64,000 bases of DNA from JAXGXQ01 sp040772685 (lineage in GTDB: Bacteria; Bacillota; Clostridia; Saccharofermentanales; UBA5734). This document shows positions 36,269 to 44,926 of the stretch, piece by piece (the stretch's first letter is position 1; each line of letters begins with the position of its first letter). Under the pieces are notes generated by a model, which saw only the letters and a list, made by a program, of their open reading frames with translations, did no database searches and was not told where the DNA came from. The translations under genes were made by a program, and so were the position numbers. The stretch spans positions 186,001 to 250,000 of the forward strand of contig JAXGXQ010000002.1 of assembly GCA_040772685.1 (NCBI GenBank), written 5' to 3'.

Positions 36269-37159
36269 ATGGCAAAAGTTTATATTGAAGACGTGCGCGA
36301 TCTGGTTGCCAAGGCTGGAGAAATCCGCCAGCAGTTGGCATTAGGCACACGTCGTATCGGTAATGTTCATATCGCTGGCCCGATGTCAGCTGCAGATATG
36401 GCTGTCGCCGTTTATTACAAATATCTTGGATTTGACCCGGAAAATCTGGAAGATCCAAATCGCAATATCTTCATTTTAAGTAAAGGTCACAACGGTGTTC
36501 TGCTTTACACAATTTTCTGCGACATGGGGATGTATGACTGGGAACTGCTCCTGGACAAATATAACACCATTGGCAACTCCTTCGGTGCCCATCCGAACCG
36601 TAAGCATGTCAAAGGCATTGAAGTCTCAACCGGCTCACTTGGACATGGCTTGAACTGGGCTGTAGGCATTGGGCATGCCAACCGTGATCAAGGTATTAAG
36701 TCGCGTATATTTGTAATGCTTGGCGACGGTGAAATGGAAGAAGGTTCCAACTGGGAGGCAATCCTTTATTCCGCCTCTAAAAACATGGACAATATCGTCG
36801 CACTGGTTGACTTTAACCACTGTTCCGCTTCCTTCGAAGTTAACGAGAATATCCGTTGGGGCACTGAAGGCGGTGCTGAAGGCATGGCAGACTGTTTCCG
36901 GGCATTCGGCTGGAACGCAGTTGTCATAGACGGCACAGACATGACAGAAATCGACAAAACTCTGGCCGCACTGCCTGAGGTCACACTTAACGGCAAACCT
37001 AATGCGATTATCAGCAAAACCATTAAAGGTCAGGGCTGTAAATTCATGAGCGACAGACCTGCTGCCTGGCACATTGGCGGCTTTGACGATGAAAAGCTGG
37101 CAGAAGCACAGGCATTGATTGCTGAATACACGAATGAAAAGCTGAAGGAGGTGCAGTGA
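36269..37159 (+). CDS. Transketolase-like protein, N-terminal (TPP-binding) subunit
   Basis: A 296-residue subunit equivalent to the first domain of transketolase. Visible: a histidine-rich region near SKGHNGVLLY, STGSLGHGLNWAVGIGHA, and the thiamine-diphosphate motif GDGEMEEGSNWEA followed by VDFNH, where magnesium is held. It needs the second subunit (next gene) for activity. The start is set at ATG 36269, since an ATG at 36257 abuts its own RBS. The two subunits are separate genes as in many anaerobes. Split transketolases in sugar operons can act on unusual ketoses (apulose phosphate, sulfofructose), so the substrate is open. Confidence 0.9.
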   Translation: MAKVYIEDVRDLVAKAGEIRQQLALGTRRIGNVHIAGPMSAADMAVAVYYKYLGFDPENLEDPNRNIFILSKGHNGVLLYTIFCDMGMYDWELLLDKYNTIGNSFGAHPNRKHVKGIEVSTGSLGHGLNWAVGIGHANRDQGIKSRIFVMLGDGEMEEGSNWEAILYSASKNMDNIVALVDFNHCSASFEVNENIRWGTEGGAEGMADCFRAFGWNAVVIDGTDMTEIDKTLAALPEVTLNGKPNAIISKTIKGQGCKFMSDRPAAWHIGGFDDEKLAEAQALIAEYTNEKLKEVQ

Positions 37160-37161
37160 TA

Positions 37162-38130
37162 ATGGGCGGATTTACATTTTGTTGCGGCGATATGGGAGCT
37201 ATGTTTGATGCCAAGGGATCAGTTTCCAGAGCGATTCTGGATCTCGTAGAGTCAAACCCCAAGGTCGCATATATCAATACTGACGGTACAGGCAAGGGGA
37301 ACAGCCTTGCTGCTGCTTCGCAAAAATATCCAGACAGAGTGTTTGATGTCGGCATTCAGGAAATGAACATGGTAACTGCTGCTGCCGGCATGGCTAAAAT
37401 GGGCTACATCCCCTTTGCCCAGACGTTTGGACCGTTCCTTTGCGTGCGTGCGCTCGATCAGATTCATAACGATGTCTGCTATAACGATTTCCCCGTAAGA
37501 ATGATCGGCACACATGCTGGCGTTTCATCTGGCTACGGACCGACCCACAATACAATTATTGAATTTGCGGTAATGAACGCGTTACCCAATATGACAATGG
37601 TTGCGCCCTGCGACGCTGGCCAGGCTCGCAAGCTGATTAATGCCTCAATAACCTACCCTGGCCCGATCTACATCCGTATCCCGCGCGGTGAAGAGCCTTC
37701 AGTCTATCCGGAAAACTTTGAGTATGAATACCAGATCGGCAAAGCGATCGAAATCAAGGAAGGCACCGACTTAACCATTATCGCAACCGGCGTTGGCGTG
37801 TACCCGTCCGTAAAAGCAGCGGAGGCTCTACAGGAAGCGGGCTATGATGTCGGTGTTATCGACATGCATACAATCAAACCGATTGATGTCGAAGCAGTTC
37901 TGAAAGCTGCAAAAGCAGGCAAGATTATTACAGTTGAAGACCACAACATTAAAGGCGGCCTGGGCAGCATCGTTGCCGACACTTTGCTGGAAAACGGCGT
38001 CTATGCCCAAGTGAAAAAAATCGGCATACCAGATACTTTCGTTGACTTTGGTTATCCGGAGGAGTTGTATCCCTTCTATGGTATGGATACAGCCGGCATT
38101 ACCAAAACAGCGCTTGAAATGCTCAAGTGA
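37162..38130 (+). CDS. Transketolase-like protein, C-terminal subunit
   Basis: A 322-residue partner holding the pyrimidine-binding and C-terminal domains: FDVGIQEMNMVTAAAGMA carries the conserved TPP-activating glutamate, and THAGVSSGYGPTHNTIIEFA, IYIRIPRGEEP and a C-terminal VEDHNIKGGLGS are typical. AAGGAGG inside the end of the previous gene provides the RBS. An in-frame GTG at 37156 is an alternative start. It overlaps or abuts the N-subunit gene, so the two are coupled. Together they transfer two-carbon units between sugar phosphates. Confidence 0.9.
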   Translation: MGGFTFCCGDMGAMFDAKGSVSRAILDLVESNPKVAYINTDGTGKGNSLAAASQKYPDRVFDVGIQEMNMVTAAAGMAKMGYIPFAQTFGPFLCVRALDQIHNDVCYNDFPVRMIGTHAGVSSGYGPTHNTIIEFAVMNALPNMTMVAPCDAGQARKLINASITYPGPIYIRIPRGEEPSVYPENFEYEYQIGKAIEIKEGTDLTIIATGVGVYPSVKAAEALQEAGYDVGVIDMHTIKPIDVEAVLKAAKAGKIITVEDHNIKGGLGSIVADTLLENGVYAQVKKIGIPDTFVDFGYPEELYPFYGMDTAGITKTALEMLK

Positions 38131-38141
38131 AAGGGTAATTA

Positions 38142-39194
38142 ATGCAACAGTTATTTATCACTGCGGTTCGCGATTTTGCAAAAAATACAATGGGTGTTGT
38201 TGAGAAACGGGAAGTACCCATGCCCGAACCAGCAGATGATGAGGTTCGGATCAAGGTTGTTTATTCATCTATCTGCGGCTCTGACACACATACTCTGACG
38301 GGACATCTAGGGGCCTGGGAAGAAACGACCAAGTCGATGCTGCCAATGTCCTTTGGGCATGAACTGTCGGGCATCATTGACAAGGCTGGCTCCAAAGCCG
38401 AAGCCCTTGGCTATATGGCCGGTGACAAGGTAACTGCCAATTATGCCAAGTACTGTTATAGCTGTGATAATTGCCGCAGCGGCAAAGAAAATCTTTGCAC
38501 CAATCTGCAGTTCTGCATGAATGGATTTGCTGAGTACGCTGTCTATCATGTCACACAAGTGCATAAGCTGCCCGCGGATTACGACCTGAAGTCAGCAGCG
38601 TTAATCGAACCTCTGACCATAGCAATGGCCGCTGCAGAACAGGCAAAATTCAGCTACGGTAAGTCAGTGGCGATCATGGGTGCAGGCGGACTTGGTCTGA
38701 TGCTTGTTCAATTGGCGCGTTTGTCCGGTGCGGCAACTGTAACGGTTTTTGACTTAGTTGCGGACAAACGTGACTTGGCCTGTAAACTGGGTGCTGACTT
38801 TGTCTTTGATTCCCGCGTTGAGGGTGTTGTTGAAAAAGCGATCGAAGCTGCAGGCGGCAAGTATGATTGTGTGCTGGAGGGCACCGGTTCAACTGAGGCC
38901 GCGAAGCTTGCGCTGCAACTGCTGGCACGTGATGGTGAAGGTGTATATTTTGCCATGTATGGGCAGGATCCAATTTTGCCAGTTAATCTGCATACCGATT
39001 TTTATTGGGATCAAAAACACCTGCATGGCGTAATCATGGGCGCCGGCATGTTTCCCAAGGCCATAAAAACACTTCCCCGCCTGGACATGGATTCCTTGAT
39101 TCAACGTGTTTATCCCCTCAGTGATTACCAGAAGGCATTTGCAGATCTTTATGAGAAAAAACAGGTAAAGATTGTCATCAAAATGGATGCATGA
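38142..39194 (+). CDS. Zinc-dependent alcohol/polyol dehydrogenase (MDR family)
   Basis: A 350-residue medium-chain dehydrogenase of the sorbitol dehydrogenase type. Catalytic zinc ligands: Cys in SSICGSDTHT, His-Glu in FGHELSG and a glutamate in ALIEPLT. The structural zinc site is CYSCDNCRSGKENLC. The cofactor loop is GAGGLGLMLVQLA. Eleven bases separate it from the transketolase gene. Together with the SDR it gives the operon two dehydrogenases, suggesting a pathway with two oxidation or reduction steps on a polyol or sugar. Confidence 0.88.
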   Translation: MQQLFITAVRDFAKNTMGVVEKREVPMPEPADDEVRIKVVYSSICGSDTHTLTGHLGAWEETTKSMLPMSFGHELSGIIDKAGSKAEALGYMAGDKVTANYAKYCYSCDNCRSGKENLCTNLQFCMNGFAEYAVYHVTQVHKLPADYDLKSAALIEPLTIAMAAAEQAKFSYGKSVAIMGAGGLGLMLVQLARLSGAATVTVFDLVADKRDLACKLGADFVFDSRVEGVVEKAIEAAGGKYDCVLEGTGSTEAAKLALQLLARDGEGVYFAMYGQDPILPVNLHTDFYWDQKHLHGVIMGAGMFPKAIKTLPRLDMDSLIQRVYPLSDYQKAFADLYEKKQVKIVIKMDA

Positions 39195-39253
39195 GCACAC
39201 CCTAATAGAAGGAAGGAGAAGTCCGCTTATACATAGGCGGACGAGAACACACT

Positions 39254-40696
39254 ATGAGTGAAGTAAAAGCTGTTAAAGTGGATACTGATAAATCCACCAA
39301 GCTGGAAACCGAAAAGCAATTGTTTTATGGAGGTCAGGCTGTTGCCCGTAAACTGGCGTTCGCCAGTGGCGAGATGGTGTACAACCTGCCCTGGATGCTG
39401 GTCAGTTCATTTCTTGCCTTTTTTTTGACTGACGTTGCCCTGGTTCCTGCCGCTTCAGTATCAATTATCTTTTTAGTCAGCCGTATCTGGGATGCTGTCA
39501 ACGATCCAATGATTGGATCTCTGTCTGACCGGACCAAAACAAAACTGGGCAGATACCGCCCCTGGATGCTGTTTGGCGGCTCTGCGCTGCTGCCGCTGGT
39601 TGTGCTGCTTTTCTGGGCGCATCCGACCTGGAGTGTTGGCGCCCGCACCGCTTACTATGCTGTGCTTTATATGATCACTGTAGTAGCTTCAACATCCTGG
39701 AATATTCCATATTCCGCTTTGAATGGCGTAATCAGCCCGTATCCGAGGGAAAGAGCTTCATTCGCCAGCTACCGGATTTCGGTTTCCTCACTAGCCTGCT
39801 CTGCTTCGGTAGCATTATTCCTCCCACTGGTTGCCAGATTCAGCGGTGCGGACAATAACAGCGTCCGTGGTTATCTTATGGCGGCACTTGTGATTTGTGC
39901 CTTAGCTTTACCCTTCATGTTTACGAGTATTCTTGGTACCAAAGAAGCAATTAAACCGCCGCCAGCACAAAAATTCCATGCCAAAGACATGGTTCAACTC
40001 TTTACCAAGAACCCACCATTGCTGATCGTCAGCCTGGCCTTCCTGATTTATGGCTTCCTGAACTACGGCAGAATGACTGTTGGTATGTACTATTTCACCT
40101 ACGTTTGGGGAAATCCCAGCCTCTTCACTTTCTATGCCACAGCTACCGGCATCGTAACTGCGGTCGCTGCATTCTTCAGTATTTATCTGGTCAGACTGTT
40201 TAAAGGCAAACGCGGAGCGCTGCTCTTTAGCTACTTCGTTTCTATAATTCTTAATGCCATACTTTATTTCTTAACACCTGAGAGATCAACAGCAACAGTT
40301 GTCATGGTAATCCTGCTTTCAGCAGCTGTCATGAATGGCGCGATTACGGCTCTGCTTTATGGAATTATCGGTGATACCGCGGACTATGGCCAATGGAAAA
40401 CCGGTCTCCGTGCCGATGGACTTTGCTCATCAGGTACAAGCTTCATGCTGAAATTTGGCGGCGCGCTCGCGCCCACCATGCTGCTGTCAATGCTTGCCGC
40501 CAGCGGTTATGTAGCGAATTCTCCACAGCAAACAGCCGGTGCGCTCAGTTCCATGAATATCGTCATGAACCTGGTGCCGGCAATCCTCGCCGTAATCGGC
40601 TTTGTGCTCTTCCTCTTCTATAAACTGGACGAAAACTTGCACGGCAAGATTATCTCTGATCTTAAAGAACGTGGCCATTATCTTGTAGAAGAGTAA
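39254..40696 (+). CDS. GPH-family sugar:cation symporter
   Basis: A 480-residue membrane protein with about twelve helices, of the glycoside-pentoside-hexuronide family (MelB, XylP, YicJ). The family signature DPMIGSLSDRTKT followed by GRYRPWM near residues 95-117 is clear, as is the central GDTADYGQW. It imports a sugar, glycoside or polyol with H+ or Na+. As last gene of the operon it probably supplies the substrate for the SDR, the alcohol dehydrogenase and the transketolase. RBS AAGGAG lies in the leader upstream. Confidence 0.9.
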   Translation: MSEVKAVKVDTDKSTKLETEKQLFYGGQAVARKLAFASGEMVYNLPWMLVSSFLAFFLTDVALVPAASVSIIFLVSRIWDAVNDPMIGSLSDRTKTKLGRYRPWMLFGGSALLPLVVLLFWAHPTWSVGARTAYYAVLYMITVVASTSWNIPYSALNGVISPYPRERASFASYRISVSSLACSASVALFLPLVARFSGADNNSVRGYLMAALVICALALPFMFTSILGTKEAIKPPPAQKFHAKDMVQLFTKNPPLLIVSLAFLIYGFLNYGRMTVGMYYFTYVWGNPSLFTFYATATGIVTAVAAFFSIYLVRLFKGKRGALLFSYFVSIILNAILYFLTPERSTATVVMVILLSAAVMNGAITALLYGIIGDTADYGQWKTGLRADGLCSSGTSFMLKFGGALAPTMLLSMLAASGYVANSPQQTAGALSSMNIVMNLVPAILAVIGFVLFLFYKLDENLHGKIISDLKERGHYLVEE

Positions 40697-40732
40697 TTCT
40701 CAAAGAACGTAAAGCGAAAGCATTAAAAATTC

Positions 40733-40768
40733 AAAAAAGACGGGTTGCCAGCTGGCAGCCCGTTTTTT
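40733..40768. terminator. Bidirectional terminator between the transporter operon and fabD
   Basis: Stem CGGGTTGCCA/TGGCAGCCCG is flanked by A6 on the left and T6 on the right, so it can stop transcripts from both the GPH operon (plus) and fabD (minus), which converge here. Confidence 0.85.
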
Positions 40769-40847
40769 AGTGAAAAATCAGTCCAACCGCATAGCGAGCG
40801 ACTGAATCATATTGATATTTTGCTGCAGAGGTTTTGCTGCAGAAGTA

Positions 40848-41861
40848 TCACCCCGGCATTTGCAGCCCTGTAACAGCTGCCGTCAGCGATTCCGTATCCT
40901 CAACCGGCCAGCAGGAAACCTGCGGCGCGATCTTTCTAATTAATCCTGTGAGCACTTTGCCGCTGCCGCATTCCACAAAAGCGGTGCAGCCGGTTGCGAT
41001 TAATGCTTCAACCTCTTGTCGCCAGAGCACTGGGCTAAGCATATGCTCAGACAGATAAGCAGGCATATCAGCTTCAGCCGGCAGGGGAGCGGCAGTCTTA
41101 TTGCTAAAGACAAGACCTTGACCGGGCAGAAAATTGAATTCAGCTGCAAACGCGCGCAGAGGCTCAGCGGCCGGAGACATCAACCTGGTATGGAAAGCGC
41201 CGCTGACTGACAACGGCACAATGCGCCGGGCGCCGGCAGCTTTCAACGGTTCAGCTGCAGCCGCTACTGCTGCTGCTTCGCCGGCAATTACCATTTGGCC
41301 GGGGGCATTATCGTTCACCGCGTAAACCCTGCCGGCAAGCTCAGGTTTGCTCAATATTTCGCCAAAGGCCGCTGCCGGCAACCCAATGACAGCTGCCATT
41401 GCGCCTGATTCCTGCGCTGAAGCCTGTTGCATCAGCTCGGCACGCCGCGCAACCAATCGCACTGTATCCTCCAGACTGAGTCGGCCGGCGGCACAAAGCG
41501 CACTGTATTCTCCCAGCGAGAAACCGGCATAGGCTGTTTTAGCTGAAGCTTTTATTTTCGCGGTGTCTGCCGCGCTTGCTGCTTCCACCGCTCTCGCCAC
41601 TCCTGCTGCCCTCGATCCATTTGCTGCTTTCTTTGCCAGCTCTTTTGTAACTGCAGTATAAGCTGCCAGACTATGGGCAACTATCGCCAACTGCGCGTAG
41701 CGTGTTTGCGTCAGCGCCTCAGCGTCAAGGTTCAGCAGGTCAACACCGGCTGACTTGGAAGCAGCCGCCATTACTTCAGCAGCGGCCGGATTGGCATGGC
41801 AAAGCTCCTGACCCATGCCGACTTTCTGTGAACCTTGCCCGGGAAATACAAATGCGATCAT
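40848..41861 (-). CDS. fabD: Malonyl-CoA:ACP transacylase FabD
   Basis: A 337-residue acyltransferase loading malonyl groups onto acyl carrier protein. Motifs: GQGSQ (8-12), nucleophile elbow GFSLGEYSAL with Ser115, arginine in ARRAELMQ, and catalytic histidine in GAFHTRLM. The elbow has Phe where GHS is usual; GLS/GFS forms occur in clostridia. About 23 extra Ala-rich residues lie before the elbow compared with E. coli FabD (Ser92). Unusually, it is divergent from the rest of the fab operon rather than inside it. RBS AGGAG precedes the start. Confidence 0.92.
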   Translation of the reverse strand: MIAFVFPGQGSQKVGMGQELCHANPAAAEVMAAASKSAGVDLLNLDAEALTQTRYAQLAIVAHSLAAYTAVTKELAKKAANGSRAAGVARAVEAASAADTAKIKASAKTAYAGFSLGEYSALCAAGRLSLEDTVRLVARRAELMQQASAQESGAMAAVIGLPAAAFGEILSKPELAGRVYAVNDNAPGQMVIAGEAAAVAAAAEPLKAAGARRIVPLSVSGAFHTRLMSPAAEPLRAFAAEFNFLPGQGLVFSNKTAAPLPAEADMPAYLSEHMLSPVLWRQEVEALIATGCTAFVECGSGKVLTGLIRKIAPQVSCWPVEDTESLTAAVTGLQMPG

Positions 41862-41893
41862 AAAGCGAACTCCTGATAATTTCTAAATTCAGT

Positions 41894-41925
41894 CACCTGC
41901 CCCAATTGAGGCAGGTGTATTTTTC
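41894..41925. promoter_or_regulatory. Hairpin in the fabD leader / fab intergenic region
   Basis: Stem CACCTGCC/GGCAGGTG (8 bp) is followed on the plus strand by TATTTTT. On the plus strand it reads like an intrinsic terminator. On the minus strand it would sit in the fabD leader about 35 bases before the start. Either an antisense stop or a leader structure. Confidence 0.5.
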
Positions 41926-41954
41926 TTGACAGTTGAGATCATCTCAGTTATCCT
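41926..41954 (+). promoter_or_regulatory. Candidate promoter P1 of the fab operon with internal dyad
   Basis: -35 TTGACA (41926-41931) and TATCCT (41949-41954) are 17 bases apart. The spacer contains the dyad TGAGAT-C-ATCTCA (41934-41946), a possible repressor site. Confidence 0.5.
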
Positions 41955-41962
41955 GAATGTGA

Positions 41963-42009
41963 TTTGACGATCAAACTATTTGACAATCATAATAATATGA
42001 TTATATAGA
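41963..42009 (+). promoter_or_regulatory. Promoter P2 of the fab operon with FabT-like operators
   Basis: TTTGACGATCAAA (41963-41975) is a perfect TTTGA-N3-TCAAA dyad like the FabT operator of lactic acid bacteria. A second, imperfect copy TTTGACAATCATA (41979-41991) overlaps a -35 TTGACA (41980-41985), which pairs with -10 TATAGA (42004-42009) at 18 bases. A repressor bound here would block the promoter. No fabT gene is in the window. Confidence 0.55.
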
Positions 42010-42051
42010 ATCTTGTTTGAAATGCAACGCACAGATTCAGTTGGAGGCATT

Positions 42052-43095
42052 ATGCGGCCAATGCGCATCCTCGGCTCCGGCTCTTATTTGCCGGAGATGA
42101 CCATAGATAACAACCAGATGTCGGAAATTGTTGAAACCAGCGATGCTTGGATTCTCAGCCGCACCGGTATTTCCAGCCGTCATCTTTCCAGCGGCGAAGG
42201 CACAACAGATATGGGTGAAGCAGCTGCACGACATGCGCTTGGTGCTGCCGGGATTGCGGCTGCAGACCTTGGCGCCATAATAGTTTCCACCGTGACGCCG
42301 GACCACTTTACCCCCTCGACGTCCTGCGAAATCCAAGCCCGGATCGGCGCTGACAACGCTTTTTGCTTTGATGTTAACGCTGCCTGCACGGGTTTTGTTT
42401 ATGCCCTCGACATCGCTTCCCGTTACCTGCTGGATCCGGAAATCGGACCAATTCTGATAGTGAGCACTGAAGCCCTAAACAAAATTGTTGATTATTCTGA
42501 CCGCACCACCTGTGTGCTCTTTGGCGACGCGGCCGGTGCTGTTATTGTTGATCGCGCTCCAGATACAGCTGCGGGTTCAGCTGCGTCTTCAACTGTTGGT
42601 GCTACTGCTGGCTCGGCGATGCTGGCCAGCTATCTGCGCGCTGAAGGCAAAAACGCTGATTCTTTGGTCAGCTCAGCCTTGCCGGTCTCGCACCCTTTTC
42701 TGAAAAAAGATCATACAGCAATTGACAGCTATAGCAATGCCAACGGCCATTTTCTGGTGATGAATGGTCAAGAAGTTTACCGCTTTGCTATTCGTGCCTT
42801 AGCGGAATCCGTCGAAGCTGCTGCTGCCAGCGCGGGCATGGAAGTGAGCGAGCTGGACTGGATTGTTCCGCATCAGGCTAATCTGCGGATTCTCGACGCA
42901 GCCAGCCGCAGGCTCAAAGTTGACCAACAAAAAATTGTTTCCCGTATTCGTGATCTTGGTAACACCTCCTCGGCCAGTATTCCGGTTTGCCTGGATGAAA
43001 TGATTCGCGATGGCCGCCTGCAGCGCGGCCAGACAGTAGCAGTAACCGGTTTTGGCGGTGGACTTACCTACGGTTGCGTTATCTTCCGTTATTAA
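42052..43095 (+). CDS. fabH: 3-oxoacyl-ACP synthase III FabH
   Basis: A 347-residue condensing enzyme that starts fatty acid synthesis from acetyl-CoA (or branched acyl-CoA) and malonyl-ACP. The catalytic triad is visible: Cys in VNAACTGFV, His in VPHQANLRI, Asn in LGNTSSASIP. ATG 42052 follows TTGGAGG; the frame extends upstream to 42013, but that would overlap the predicted transcription start. About 20 extra residues (Ala/Ser/Thr-rich) lie after GAVIVDRAPD. First gene of the operon. An acpP gene, often next to fabH, is absent. Confidence 0.93.
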   Translation: MRPMRILGSGSYLPEMTIDNNQMSEIVETSDAWILSRTGISSRHLSSGEGTTDMGEAAARHALGAAGIAAADLGAIIVSTVTPDHFTPSTSCEIQARIGADNAFCFDVNAACTGFVYALDIASRYLLDPEIGPILIVSTEALNKIVDYSDRTTCVLFGDAAGAVIVDRAPDTAAGSAASSTVGATAGSAMLASYLRAEGKNADSLVSSALPVSHPFLKKDHTAIDSYSNANGHFLVMNGQEVYRFAIRALAESVEAAAASAGMEVSELDWIVPHQANLRILDAASRRLKVDQQKIVSRIRDLGNTSSASIPVCLDEMIRDGRLQRGQTVAVTGFGGGLTYGCVIFRY

Positions 43096-43159
43096 ATAAT
43101 TCTCGAATTCTAATAGCGTGCAACAAGGCGCTTGGCTCCTATAAGAAAGGAAATAAATT

Positions 43160-44107
43160 ATGAGTTCAAATAGAATCTGTCAGCTTCTTAAAACCGAATA
43201 TCCGCTTATTCAAGGCGGTATGGCCTGGGTTGCCAACGCCACACTGGCAGCAGCCGTTTCCAATGGCGGCGGCCTTGGCCTCGTTGGCGCCGGTTCCATG
43301 ACAGCTGAGCTGTTGCGCGCTGAAATTCGCAAAACCAAAGCTCTGACTGATAAGCCGTTTGGTGTCAATATCATGCTGATGAACCCGGCTGTGGATGAAC
43401 TTGCTCAGGTTGTAATCGATGAAGGCGTAAATGTTGTGACCACCGGCGCCGGTTCTCCCGGCAAATATATCGCTGCCTGGAAAGAAGCGGGTATTGTTGT
43501 GATTCCGGTAATTCCTTCTGTTGCTTATGCCAAACGCATGGAAAAACTCGGCGCCGATGCACTGGTTGCAGAAGGTACTGAAGCCGGCGGCCATATCGGC
43601 GAACTTACCACGATGGTACTGATTCCGCAAATAGCCGATGCTGTAAGCATTCCTGTTATTGCTGCCGGCGGTGTTGCTGACGGGCGCGGCGTAGCGGCAG
43701 CGTTTATGCTGGGTGCAGAAGGGGTTCAACTGGGCACGCGCTTCCTGGCCTGTGAGGAATGCTGCATTCACGATCAATACAAACAACTGGTCGTCAAAGC
43801 GCGCGATATCGATACAATCGTCACCGGCCGCAGCGGTGGTCATCCTGTACGTGTCTTAAAAAACAAACTTGCCCGTAATCTGATTGAGCTGGAAAAGCAA
43901 GGCGCAACCTTCGAAGAAATGGAAAACATTACAGTCGGCTCACTGCGTAAGGCCGTGCAGGAAGGCTGCCTCGAAGAAGGCTCTTTCATGGCCGGACAAT
44001 CTGCCGGCTTGGTTCAAACCATCCAGCCGGCGGCTGAAATCATCCGCGGTTTGTTTGCCGAAGCAGCGAATCTGCTTCAGGCTAAGGGACCGGAGGTGCT
44101 GAAATGA
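43160..44107 (+). CDS. fabK: Enoyl-ACP reductase II FabK
   Basis: A 315-residue FMN-dependent enoyl-ACP reductase of the nitronate monooxygenase fold, which completes each elongation cycle and replaces FabI. Family motifs: PLIQGGMAWVANATLA, GLGLVGAGS, FGVNIMLMNP, AEGTEAGGHIGELTT and GGVADGRG. AAGGAA lies before the ATG. It overlaps fabG by four bases (ATGA). FabK enzymes are not inhibited by triclosan, which is established for the family. Confidence 0.94.
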   Translation: MSSNRICQLLKTEYPLIQGGMAWVANATLAAAVSNGGGLGLVGAGSMTAELLRAEIRKTKALTDKPFGVNIMLMNPAVDELAQVVIDEGVNVVTTGAGSPGKYIAAWKEAGIVVIPVIPSVAYAKRMEKLGADALVAEGTEAGGHIGELTTMVLIPQIADAVSIPVIAAGGVADGRGVAAAFMLGAEGVQLGTRFLACEECCIHDQYKQLVVKARDIDTIVTGRSGGHPVRVLKNKLARNLIELEKQGATFEEMENITVGSLRKAVQEGCLEEGSFMAGQSAGLVQTIQPAAEIIRGLFAEAANLLQAKGPEVLK

Positions 44108-44832
44108 TCGCACTGGTAACAGGCGGTTCGCGTGGTATTGGCGCCGCTATCGCCAAACAGCTGGCGGAAGCCGGCCACGATGTTGTTTTGACTTATCGCA
44201 GCGGAGGCGACACGGCTGAAGCTACGGCTGAACTCTGCCGTGCCTGCGGCGTTCAAGCGCTGGCATTGCAGGCGGATATCGCCAGCGAAGCAGCCAGTGA
44301 AGCTTTGGTTAGCAGAATCCGTTCTGAGCTGGGACCAATCAGCATTCTGGTAAATAACGCCGGAGTTAATCGTGATGGACTGATGATGCGGATGAAAACA
44401 GAACAATTTTCTGAAGTCATTGAAACCAATCTGACAGGGGCGTTTATCCTCAGTCGTCTGGTAGTGCCAGACATGATGAAAGCGCGCCATGGCCGAATTA
44501 TTAATATCACCTCAGTTGCCGGCATTTACGGCAACGCAGGGCAAGCCAATTACAGTGCCGCCAAAGCCGGGCTTATCGGCCTGACCAAATCCATGTCTCG
44601 CGAGCTGGGGAGTCGCAACATTACGGTTAACGCAGTCGCCCCCGGCTTTATCGACACCGATATGACCGCGGCGTTGCCGGAAAAACTGCGCGCCGGCGCG
44701 CTTGAACGCATCTCCTTAGGCCGTTTTGGTGAACCTGCTGATGTTGCCGGGCTTGTCGCTTTTCTGGCTTCGGATGCAGCTGGTTATATTACCGGCCAAG
44801 TGGTTGAGGTGAGCGGCGGCTTAAGTTTATAA
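44104..44832 (+). CDS. fabG: 3-oxoacyl-ACP reductase FabG
   Basis: A 242-residue SDR that reduces 3-oxoacyl-ACP with NADPH. Cofactor loop TGGSRGIG, NNAG in LVNNAGVNRDG, catalytic Ser in ITSVAG, Tyr-x-x-x-Lys in NYSAAK, and the PGFIDTDM segment are typical. Length matches the family. Coupled to fabK by an ATGA overlap; its RBS GGAGG lies in the fabK end. Confidence 0.95.
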   Translation: MIALVTGGSRGIGAAIAKQLAEAGHDVVLTYRSGGDTAEATAELCRACGVQALALQADIASEAASEALVSRIRSELGPISILVNNAGVNRDGLMMRMKTEQFSEVIETNLTGAFILSRLVVPDMMKARHGRIINITSVAGIYGNAGQANYSAAKAGLIGLTKSMSRELGSRNITVNAVAPGFIDTDMTAALPEKLRAGALERISLGRFGEPADVAGLVAFLASDAAGYITGQVVEVSGGLSL

Positions 44833-44926
44833 GCCGGATCTTGGCATCACTGCTGGTACTACAGCATCACTGCTTGTGATGAAACTAGAATTGTTGAAAC
44901 TATTGAATTTAGGAGTGAATCCAGAA

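Noticed and set aside
43166..43843. 225-residue minus-strand open frame inside fabK
   Set aside because: A mirror of the codon bias of fabK; fabK is intact and in operon context. Similar mirror frames occur throughout 41-60 kb.
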